DNA of 42,596 bases from Actinomycetota bacterium (lineage in GTDB: Bacteria > Actinomycetota > Actinomycetes > Actinomycetales > Kineosporiaceae). Below the pieces are notes generated by a model, which was not told the origin of the DNA, did no database searches, and was given only the letters and a program-made list of their open reading frames with translations. The position numbers and the translations under genes were made by a program. The stretch covers positions 1-42,596 of the forward strand of contig JAUPKQ010000123.1 of NCBI GenBank assembly GCA_030837345.1. The letters run 5' to 3'. Positions 16,279-23,100 of this stretch are shown here, piece after piece. Numbering within the stretch: the first letter of the stretch is position 1; each line of letters starts with the position of its first letter.

Positions 16279-18111
16279 TCACTTCCGTGGGGTCGTCCGC
16301 GAGGTCGTCCGGGTGGCCGTCTGCTGGGTTGTCCGCGTGGCCGGCGGCGGCGGGAGCTGCGGGGGGAGCTGCTCCGCGGCCGGGACGAGGTCCGTCAGCA
16401 TGCGGATCGCGCCGAGCTGCCAGTAGCCGCGCCAGGTCGTCGGGAACACGTGCCGGCCTCCGGCCGACGGCCATCCGGTCCAGACCTCGTCGCTGTACTG
16501 CGCCCACATGCCGTTGGCCCACAGGGGGATCACGGGCAGATCGGTCAGCTGGATCTGCTGCAACTGGGCGAGCACGCGCCGCATTGTCGCCCGGTCGGAC
16601 GTCGGGGTCCTGTCGAGCTGCCGCACGAGAGCCCAGGCCCGTGGATTCGTGTAGCGCCCGAAGTTCCCCGTCGTCTGCCGGGCCCGGATCGGGAGCCGGA
16701 ACATGTAGTCGTAGTAGGTCCACGGCGTGTTGCTGACCTGTTGGTCATTGTTGAGCAGCAGATCGAACCGGCCGGAGCCACGGGTGTCGAGCAGGGTGTC
16801 GAACTCGGGAGTCTCTGTCTTGATCATGATTCCGGCGGCCTTCGCGCCGCTCGCGATCACCCGGGCCGCTTCGGCCCAGTCGGTCCACCCGTCCGGGACG
16901 ACGAGGGACAGGGTGATCGGCGCGCCGTCCCTGGTCTCGACGAGGCCGTCGTGGTTGGCGTCGGTGTACCCGGCGTCGGTGAGGATCCGCCGGGCCTTCG
17001 CCGGGTCGTACCGGAACCCCAGGTGGTCGACCGCGGTTTTGTCGACGTACTCGTCCCAGTAGGAGAGCAGGCCGGTCGGACCGGCGGGGGTGACGAGGTC
17101 GCTGTAGACGTTCTTGACGATCTTCTGCAGGTCGATCGCGTGGGCGAGGGCTCTCCGGAAACGAGGGTCGTCAAGGGGAGGTTTCGTCGTGTTCGGGATG
17201 AGCCACACCGTGTTGGCCGGCAGCATGAAAGGTGCGCGCGAGTAGTAGGTCTTCAGGCCGTATCCCCCGGTGACCAGGGAGGCGACCCCGGGGAGGTAGT
17301 TGTTGCTCAGGTCGAGCTCACCTTGGAGCATCTGCGCGAGCGCCACGTTGTTACTGCCGACGACGACGTCCACGAGGTAGCGGGGCCGGGGGTCGAGGCC
17401 GTAGGCGAGCGTGGCCCACCAGGGGGAGTCCGACCTCGTCCACACCATGCGGTCCCGGCCGTGCGCGAGGTACTCGTAGGGGCCCGTCCCGACCGGTCTG
17501 ATGTTCGGGCCGCTCGTGATCTCCTGCTCCGACCGCCGGGCCCACAGATGCTCCGGCAGGATCGGGGTGGTGATGAGCCAGGCGTCCCACTCCTGGTGGT
17601 TGGGCTCGCTGAAGGTCACGTCGACGGTCGCCGGGCCGACGGCCCGCACCTCCGTCATCCATTCGCAGAGCCTGTTGTAGGAGACGGACGGGTACCGGCA
17701 GAGCCTCGCGGTGAAGACGACGTCCTCGGCGGTGAGAGGCGTCCCGTCCGTCCAGGTGACTCCCTGACGGACTTTGATCCGATACGTTCTGGGGCCGGAC
17801 CAGGATCCGCTCTCGGCGAGCCAGGGGGTGAACTTGTCCTGCTGGGCGTCGTACAGGAACAGCGACTCGTAGACGAGACCGACGGTCCCGGTCGCGTACT
17901 CCGAGTTCTTCAGCGGGTTCCAGGTCCGTGGCGAACTCCACTGGGTGCCGGTCGTGTAGAGCGTCTGGGCGCGGGGATACTCGGTGACCGGGGTCGGCGC
18001 GGGGGCTGCAGGGGGCGCGGCGCCGCCGCCGTCGAGGGATGATCCCGTACAGGCGGCCGATGTCAGCATCACGGCTGAGAGCAGGATCGTCATCGCGAGC
18101 GGGAGGCGCAT
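16279..18111 (-). CDS. Family-5 extracellular solute-binding lipoprotein (oligopeptide/oligosaccharide/nickel type)
   Basis: 610 residues. A signal peptide with lipobox LTSAAC makes it an anchored lipoprotein. The mature part is an SBP_bac_5 protein: RTWNPLKNSEYATGTVGLVYESLF near the N-terminus, YRIKVRQGVTWTDGTPLTAEDVVFT, GTGPYEY, RFRRALAHAIDLQKIV and PVIPLWANG. Members bind peptides, cello- or other oligosaccharides, or nickel; nothing here settles the ligand. A C-terminal Pro/Thr/Arg-rich tail of about 35 residues is unusual. No permease or ATPase genes are adjacent, so it must use a distant transporter or act as a receptor. It lies downstream of a terminator that follows the RCC1 gene. Confidence 0.85.
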   Translation of the reverse strand: MRLPLAMTILLSAVMLTSAACTGSSLDGGGAAPPAAPAPTPVTEYPRAQTLYTTGTQWSSPRTWNPLKNSEYATGTVGLVYESLFLYDAQQDKFTPWLAESGSWSGPRTYRIKVRQGVTWTDGTPLTAEDVVFTARLCRYPSVSYNRLCEWMTEVRAVGPATVDVTFSEPNHQEWDAWLITTPILPEHLWARRSEQEITSGPNIRPVGTGPYEYLAHGRDRMVWTRSDSPWWATLAYGLDPRPRYLVDVVVGSNNVALAQMLQGELDLSNNYLPGVASLVTGGYGLKTYYSRAPFMLPANTVWLIPNTTKPPLDDPRFRRALAHAIDLQKIVKNVYSDLVTPAGPTGLLSYWDEYVDKTAVDHLGFRYDPAKARRILTDAGYTDANHDGLVETRDGAPITLSLVVPDGWTDWAEAARVIASGAKAAGIMIKTETPEFDTLLDTRGSGRFDLLLNNDQQVSNTPWTYYDYMFRLPIRARQTTGNFGRYTNPRAWALVRQLDRTPTSDRATMRRVLAQLQQIQLTDLPVIPLWANGMWAQYSDEVWTGWPSAGGRHVFPTTWRGYWQLGAIRMLTDLVPAAEQLPPQLPPPPATRTTQQTATRTTSRTTPRK

Positions 18112-18246
18112 GAACCGTCAGCCCTTTCGTCCGGGCGGTTCCGGGAGTGCCGGCGGAGGCTACGGTTCGAATATGATCAACTACGGGCGAGAACTCAATG
18201 TTCGGTGCGTCACAGTTCCGTGACGGGTTTTGCTGATCACCCGGCC

Positions 18247-18282
18247 GGACGGCCCCGGTCGTTGCTGAGACCGGGACCGTCC
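18247..18282 (-). terminator. Terminator hairpin after the RCC1-repeat gene
   Basis: GGACGGCCCCGGTC at 18247-18260 pairs with GACCGGGACCGTCC at 18269-18282 around an eight-base loop: 13 of 14 pairs, one C/A mismatch. It lies 57 bases past the RCC1 gene's stop on the minus strand and ahead of the solute-binding protein gene. Confidence 0.6.
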
Positions 18283-18338
18283 GAACTCGAGACCGGATTA
18301 CGGCATGAGCACGAGCGAGCACTCATCCACGGCGGTGG

Positions 18339-19574
18339 TCAGGCCTGGAAGGTCACCTGCGTCGGGGCCTTCCGATCGGTGGTGGTGCCGTCGCCCAGCT
18401 GGGCGTTTCCGTTGTTGCCCCAGCACCACAGGGTGCCGTCGGTCCGGATCCCGCAGCTGTGGTAGCTGCCGAGGGAGCTGTTCGCCCAGGTGGTGGCGGT
18501 ACCGACCTTGGACGGTGTGCTCAGGTTCGTGGTGGTGCCGTCACCGAGCTGGCCCTTGGCGTTGTTGCCCCAGCACCACAGGGTGCCGTCGGCCCGGTTC
18601 GCGCAGGCGGTGCTGTTGCCCGCGCTGACACCCTTCCACGTGGAGACGGTGCCGACCCGCATCGGCTCGGCCTGGTGCTTCGTGTCGGCGCCCAGCTGCC
18701 CGTACCCGTTCTCGCCCCAGCACCACAGGGTGCTGTCGGTACGGACGGCGCAGGTGAAGACGCGCCCGGTGGTCACGGAGGCCCACGTGGTCACGGTGCC
18801 GACCTGGGTCGGAGTCCTCTTGTAGCTCAGGACGCCGACGCCGAGCTGTCCGCTCGAACTGTCGCCCCAGCACCACAGGGTGCCATTGGTGCGGGTCGCG
18901 CAGGTGTGCGCGAATCCGGTGGCGACCGTCGCCCAGGTGGTCGCTGTGTCGACCTGCACCGGGCTCGTCTCGTAGTAGGTGGAGGAACCGGTGCCCAGCT
19001 GCGCGAGGCGGTTGAATCCCCAGCACCACAAGGTTCCATTGGTCCGGACGGCGCAGGTGTGGCTGTCGCCGGCACTGACGGTGGCCCAGGTGGCAGCGGT
19101 ACCGACCTGGACCGGAACGTTCCGCTTGGTCGTGGTGCCGTCACCGAGCTGGCCCCTGGTGTTCAGCCCCCAGCACCACAGGGTGCGGTCGGTCCGGATC
19201 GCGCAGGTGTGGCTGGCGCCGCCGTCGATGCTCGCCCAGGACGTGGCGTCACCGACACGCACCGGGGTGCTGCTGTTCGCCGTCTTGCCGTCACCGAGCT
19301 CGCCGCTGTAATTGCTGCCCCAGCACCACAGCGTTCCGTCGGCGCGGATGGCGCAGGTGTGCGCGTACCCCGCGGCGACGCGGGAGACGGCCGAGGTGCT
19401 CTCCGCGGCGCTGACGGTGAGGTTGCTGGCCGCGGCCGTACCGGCTGTGATTCCGATGCCGAACATGGCGATTCCGGTCGAGACGGCGGCCATGGCGATG
19501 ACGTCTCCCACCGTCCGTCGCCGTCGTGCGCGCGGCCGACCGACTCCGGACCTACCGGTCATGAACATACCCAT
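18339..19574 (-). CDS. Secreted seven-repeat RCC1-type beta-propeller protein
   Basis: 411 residues. A twin-Arg/basic N-terminus (RPRARRRRTVGDV) and hydrophobic segment ending TAAAS form a signal peptide. Seven copies of a repeat of about 50 residues follow, each with an HTCAIR-like strand, an DGTLWCWG-like strand and GQLGDGTTT, the RCC1/BNR-type propeller blade. Every blade keeps two Cys (one in each strand), suggesting a disulfide per blade outside the cell. Seven blades would close one propeller. The role is probably binding (protein or glycan); no enzyme domain is present. ATG 19574 is chosen because AAGGAG lies six bases upstream; the open frame extends eight codons further. Flanked by a 490-base gap and a terminator. 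Confidence 0.85.
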   Translation of the reverse strand: MGMFMTGRSGVGRPRARRRRTVGDVIAMAAVSTGIAMFGIGITAGTAAASNLTVSAAESTSAVSRVAAGYAHTCAIRADGTLWCWGSNYSGELGDGKTANSSTPVRVGDATSWASIDGGASHTCAIRTDRTLWCWGLNTRGQLGDGTTTKRNVPVQVGTAATWATVSAGDSHTCAVRTNGTLWCWGFNRLAQLGTGSSTYYETSPVQVDTATTWATVATGFAHTCATRTNGTLWCWGDSSSGQLGVGVLSYKRTPTQVGTVTTWASVTTGRVFTCAVRTDSTLWCWGENGYGQLGADTKHQAEPMRVGTVSTWKGVSAGNSTACANRADGTLWCWGNNAKGQLGDGTTTNLSTPSKVGTATTWANSSLGSYHSCGIRTDGTLWCWGNNGNAQLGDGTTTDRKAPTQVTFQA

Positions 19575-20006
19575 GCGAATCTCCTTAACAGGCGTCATCC
19601 CCCGAACGACGACCGTGACATTGCATCACTACGGCCATGAACGGATCGCAATACCTATAGCATCGACGTTCGGCGTCGACCAGCAACGCACCCGGACCGG
19701 GCTCGTAACCGCCTGTGTTTTCGCTACAACCATCGGGTCGTGACCAGCAGGAACCCCCTTGAGCTGCGACGACCAAGCCCGGGGATCATCAAACGGCGTC
19801 TTCTCCCACACCTTCGAAAGATGTCAGGAATTGCAATTCCTTCATGATTCGGTGGTGGGGTTTCCCGGCTCCTCGCCGGTCTTCCGGAACTACAACCTCG
19901 AGATGATCGTGTTCTTCCGGTCCAGCTGTGCGCAGGTGTGGTCCGAGCCGCTCGGCGGGCTGGATCGGGGCGCGAGTGTCCGGGGCCGGGTCGTGGCCGG
20001 GGGACC
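19575..20006. other. Intergenic region upstream of the RCC1 gene
   Basis: About 430 bases between the RCC1 gene start and the kdgK terminator hold no credible gene. Frames of 60-143 codons occur on both strands but have no ribosome site and no recognisable protein features. Base composition is lower in G+C around 19600-19870, as expected for promoters. No clear operator was seen. Confidence 0.5.
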
Positions 20007-20035
20007 GGTGGGCCCGCCCGCGCGGCGGGCCCACC
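20007..20035 (-). terminator. Terminator hairpin after kdgK
   Basis: A perfect 12-base inverted repeat (GGTGGGCCCGCC at 20007-20018 with its complement at 20024-20035) surrounds a five-base loop. The pairing continues outward after one mismatch. It begins about 30 bases past the kdgK stop on the minus strand. Confidence 0.75.
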
Positions 20036-20065
20036 GATCCCCCGGACAGGGACGACGCGGCGGGG

Positions 20066-21211
20066 TCAGCGCACGACGCGGGCGCTTCCGCCGGAGGCGA
20101 GCTTGAGGACCTCGGCCCGGGACGCCATCGTCGTGTCCCCGGGAGTGGTCATCGCGAGGGCCCCGTGAGCGGCCCCGTACTCGACGGCGGTCGCGAGCGG
20201 CGCGCCGTCCAGCAGCCCGTAGATCAAGCCTGACGCGAACGAGTCGCCGCCCCCGACGCGGTCGAGGATCTCCAGCCGTTCCCGGTGTGTCGCCTGCACG
20301 AGCCCGGTGGCGGGGGACCACGCGATCGCCCCCCAGTCGTTGACGCTCGCCGTCCGGACGGTCCGCAGAGTCGTGGCGATGACGGCGAACGACGGGTACT
20401 CCTTCGCCACCTGGTCGATCATGGCGCCGAACTTGTCGACCTCCAGGTTGGACAGGTTCTCGTCGACCCCCTCCACCTCGAATCCGAGGGCGGCGCCGAA
20501 GTCCTCCTCATTGCCGATCATGACGTCGACGTGGCGGGCGATCTCCCGGTTGACCTCCTGGGCGCGGGCCTGCCCCCCGATGGACTTCCACAGGCTCGGC
20601 CGGTAGTTCAGGTCGTACGACACGACGGTGCCGTGCCGGTGGGCGGCCCGGACGGCGGCCAGCGTCGTCTCCGCGCTCGTCGGCGACAGCGCGGCGAAGA
20701 TGCCGCCGGTGTGCAGCCAGCGGACGCCGAGCTCCCCGAACAGGTGGTCCCAGTCGACGTCGTCCGGCCGCAACTGGCTCGCCGCCGTGTGCCCCCGGTC
20801 GCTGACCCCGACGGCCCCCCGGACGCCGAACCCGCGCTCGGTGAAGTTCAGGCCGTTCCTGACATCACGCCCGACGCCGTCCGAGGCCCGCCACGTCAGG
20901 AAGGACGTGTCGACCCCACCGGTGAGGATCAGGTCCTCGACGAGACGCCCGACCTCGTCGTCGACGAGCGCGCTGACCACCGCGGTCCGTAACCCGAAGG
21001 CCCGGCGCAGGCCGCGGGCGACGTTGTACTCGCCGCCGCCCTCCCACGCGCGGAAGGACCGTGTGGTGCGGATGCGGCCCTCTCCCGGGTCGAGGCGGAG
21101 CATCACCTCGCCGAGGGAGACCTCGTCGTACCGCACCTCGCTCGCGGGCCGGATCGTGAGGCCGGACGCGCTCGCGGACGCCGGGCTCTGGTTCTGGCTC
21201 TGGCCGGACAT
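20066..21211 (-). CDS. kdgK: 2-keto-3-deoxygluconate kinase (PfkB family)
   Basis: 381 residues. PfkB-family sugar kinase, expected to phosphorylate KDG to KDPG with ATP in the cytoplasm. The sugar-side motif GGGEYNVA is at 58-65. The C-terminal signature DRVGGGDSFASG carries the catalytic D323; the usual GAGD reads GGGD. The first 27 residues are a low-complexity Ser/Gln extension. ATG 21211 has GGAAGGAA upstream. The substrate call rests on the KDPG aldolase gene ending one base upstream and on the uronate genes elsewhere in the window; the fold alone would allow other sugars such as ribose or fructose. Confidence 0.87.
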   Translation of the reverse strand: MSGQSQNQSPASASASGLTIRPASEVRYDEVSLGEVMLRLDPGEGRIRTTRSFRAWEGGGEYNVARGLRRAFGLRTAVVSALVDDEVGRLVEDLILTGGVDTSFLTWRASDGVGRDVRNGLNFTERGFGVRGAVGVSDRGHTAASQLRPDDVDWDHLFGELGVRWLHTGGIFAALSPTSAETTLAAVRAAHRHGTVVSYDLNYRPSLWKSIGGQARAQEVNREIARHVDVMIGNEEDFGAALGFEVEGVDENLSNLEVDKFGAMIDQVAKEYPSFAVIATTLRTVRTASVNDWGAIAWSPATGLVQATHRERLEILDRVGGGDSFASGLIYGLLDGAPLATAVEYGAAHGALAMTTPGDTTMASRAEVLKLASGGSARVVR

Positions 21212-21212
21212 G

Positions 21213-21857
21213 TCAGTTCCTTCCCGTGAGGGACGCGGCGAGGGCGACCGCCTCCGCCGTCAGGGTCTTCACGGTCGCGAAGTCCCCCGCGCGCACACGG
21301 TCCCGGGGCACCATCCACGAGCCGCCGACGGCCGCGACGCACGGCAGCGTCAGGTAGTCGGCGAGGTTCTTGGCGCTCACGCCTCCCGTGGGCACGAAGC
21401 GGATCCCCGCGAACGGCGCGGCGAGCGCCGAGATCGCCGGGGCTCCGCCCGAGGTGCCGGCGGGGAAGAACTTGACGGTCGTCAGCCCGAGCTCGATCGC
21501 CGTCTGGACCTCGCTCGCGGTGACGGCACCCGGCAGGGCGACCACGCCGTGCTCGGCGCAGCGCTCGACGACGGCCCGGCTGATCCCGGGGGAGACGATG
21601 TAGGAGGCCCCGGCCGCCACGGCGGCGTCCACCTGGGCGGGGGTGAGGACCGTCCCGGCACCGACGAGGACGTCGCCACGGTCGGCGATCGCCCGGATCG
21701 CCTCCGGGGCGGCGGCCGTGCGGAAGGTGACCTCCGCCACCGGCAGGCCGCCCTCCACCAGCGCGGACGCGAGCGGAACAGCGTCCGCCGCGTCGTCCAG
21801 CACGACGACCGGCACGAGGCGGTGGGCCGCCAGCCGTTCGAGGATGTCGTCCGCCAT
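21213..21857 (-). CDS. eda: KDPG aldolase (2-dehydro-3-deoxy-phosphogluconate aldolase)
   Basis: 214 residues, normal for the family. Class I aldolase that splits KDPG into pyruvate and glyceraldehyde-3-phosphate through a Schiff base. Catalytic residues are visible: E42 in VAEVTFRT and K129 in TTVKFFPAG. GAGTVLTPAQVDAAVAAGA and IRFVPTGGVSAKN (phosphate site) also fit. I start at ATG 21857; TAAGGAG lies 12 bases upstream, a rather long gap, and the ATG directly after it (four codons earlier) is too close. Second gene of the GntR-eda-kdgK operon. Confidence 0.93.
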   Translation of the reverse strand: MADDILERLAAHRLVPVVVLDDAADAVPLASALVEGGLPVAEVTFRTAAAPEAIRAIADRGDVLVGAGTVLTPAQVDAAVAAGASYIVSPGISRAVVERCAEHGVVALPGAVTASEVQTAIELGLTTVKFFPAGTSGGAPAISALAAPFAGIRFVPTGGVSAKNLADYLTLPCVAAVGGSWMVPRDRVRAGDFATVKTLTAEAVALAASLTGRN

Positions 21858-21898
21858 CTCTACACACATCTCCTTAGGGGAATTCTTCGACAGGTGTC

Positions 21899-22687
21899 TC
21901 ATCGGGGGACCCGGGGTTCCGGAGGTTCCCGGGGTTCCGGAGGTTCCGGGGGATCCGGGGGTATCGGGGAGTTGCCGGGTGTCGCGGTGGCCGGCCGGAT
22001 GGCGGCGATGCGGCGTTGCGTCTCGGCGATGTGCCCGTGGGCCGTCGCCACGGCGAGGTCGTGGTCGCCGGTCTCGATGGCGACGACGAGGGCCTCGTGT
22101 TCGCGGCGGGTGCGGTCGGTCACGACGTCGCGGGTGACCAGATGCCACATCGTGTGCCAAGCCGGCCCGTAGGTCAGGGCTCCGCTGACCGCGATCAGCA
22201 CGGAATTGCCGCTCGCCTCCAGGATCGCGTGGTGTAACCGCGGGTCGAGCCGGCCGTACTCCTCGGGGTCGGTGACCTGTTCCATCCGTTCGAAGATCTC
22301 CCGGATGCGGGCCTTCTGGTCCGGCGTCGCACGGCGGCAGGCCAGGGCGCAGGCGGCGGGCTCGGTCACCCGGCGGAACTCGGCGAGCTCGGCGGCGGAG
22401 TCCGTGCTGAGGAAGGCGTGACTGTAGGTGATGCCCCGCATGAGGTCACCCGGTTCGAGGGCCGTGACGAAGGTTCCCGCGCCGTGCTTGCTCCGCAGCA
22501 CCCCGACGAGTTCGAGGGCGCGGATCGCCTCGCGCAGGGCGCTGCGGGAGACCCCGAGCGAGACGGCGAGCTCGGTCTCGCGCGGCAGGCGGGACAGCGG
22601 GGGGAACTCCGTGCTCGCAATCCGCTCGCGGATGAGTTCCATGGCTGTCTGAGACGCGGAGAGGCCGGACCTCGCAGGTTGATCCAT
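21899..22687 (-). CDS. GntR-family (FadR subfamily) regulator of the KDG genes
   Basis: 262 residues. The winged HTH at about 17-76 includes LPRETELAVSLGVSRSALREAIRALELVGVLRSKHGAGTFV. An FCD all-helical ligand domain at about 90-240 has the metal/ligand residues of the family (RLDPRLHHAILEASGN, H in GHIAETQRRI). It probably represses eda-kdgK, and perhaps itself, until a uronate or KDG is bound; this is inferred from being first gene in their operon. ATG 22687 has AGAGGT upstream; the open frame continues 98 codons further but without protein-like sequence. The C-terminal 19 residues are a Pro/Glu/Arg repeat made by a DNA repeat. Confidence 0.88.
   Translation of the reverse strand: MDQPARSGLSASQTAMELIRERIASTEFPPLSRLPRETELAVSLGVSRSALREAIRALELVGVLRSKHGAGTFVTALEPGDLMRGITYSHAFLSTDSAAELAEFRRVTEPAACALACRRATPDQKARIREIFERMEQVTDPEEYGRLDPRLHHAILEASGNSVLIAVSGALTYGPAWHTMWHLVTRDVVTDRTRREHEALVVAIETGDHDLAVATAHGHIAETQRRIAAIRPATATPGNSPIPPDPPEPPEPREPPEPRVPR
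21905..21965 (+). repeat. Short tandem repeat at the 3' end of the GntR gene
   Basis: Imperfect copies of a nine-base unit, GGTTCCGGA or GGTTCCGGG, run through this stretch and encode the PPEPPEPREPPEPR tail of the regulator. Copy number is likely to vary between strains. Confidence 0.6.
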
Positions 22688-23019
22688 CTCATGACCTCTT
22701 TGATAGGTAAGGCCTCTCGGCATCCCAGATGCCGATCTCAGGCAGAGAGGATAGCAGGGAAACCGTCGAGAGGAAGGGGGTGACTGGCGGAAACCGCAGG
22801 TGAAATACGTGGAGAGATCCTTGATACGGAGTGCTGCGTGACTGACGAGAGACCCAAATAGGTAGGACCAATACCGATCGGTAGGTCGTATCACCACCGA
22901 GACCACGGGGATGACGTGACGGGGGCCACCCGGTAAGGGGTGTGAGGATCGCCGGGCATGCGTGCGTTGGGCGGGTCGCATGTGCTTTCATGCAATTTGT
23001 TCTCCGGAGATCGGGAGTG
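22688..23019. other. Divergent promoter region between the GntR gene and the c-di-GMP gene
   Basis: About 330 bases without a gene. It holds the perfect 12-base palindrome at 22872-22883 and a GCATG-N6-CATGC inverted repeat around 22978-22993. The promoters of both divergent genes must lie here, but I see no convincing -35/-10 pair. Confidence 0.45.
22872..22883. promoter_or_regulatory. 12-base palindrome, possible operator
   Basis: TACCGATCGGTA is its own reverse complement. It stands 185 bases before the GntR gene and about 220 before the c-di-GMP gene. It is a candidate binding site for the GntR protein or another dimeric regulator. Confidence 0.35.
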
Positions 23020-23097
23020 GTGGACGTGAAGCGACCGGCCTGGGCCCCAGACGATGTCGACGTCGACATCGACGCCGTCACCGGTCGCAAGGGCTGA
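23020..23097 (+). CDS. Small upstream ORF (25 codons) before the c-di-GMP gene
   Basis: GTG 23020 opens a 25-codon frame, VDVKRPAWAPDDVDVDIDAV..., with GGGAG a few bases upstream. It ends in TGA three bases before the ATG of the PAS-GGDEF-EAL gene. The opening KRPAWAPDDVDVD resembles the start of the DUF574-type SAM-dependent methyltransferases common in actinobacteria (RPSWAP-x-GVD), which then continue for 250 residues. Here nothing follows. It could be a leader peptide for translational coupling or the remnant of a methyltransferase gene. Too short for certainty. Confidence 0.4.
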   Translation: MDVKRPAWAPDDVDVDIDAVTGRKG

Positions 23098-23100
23098 TCG

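Noticed and set aside
22688-22981. 98-residue N-terminal extension of the GntR protein
   Set aside because: Not protein-like for the family; AGAGGT precedes ATG 22687 and the HTH begins soon after it.
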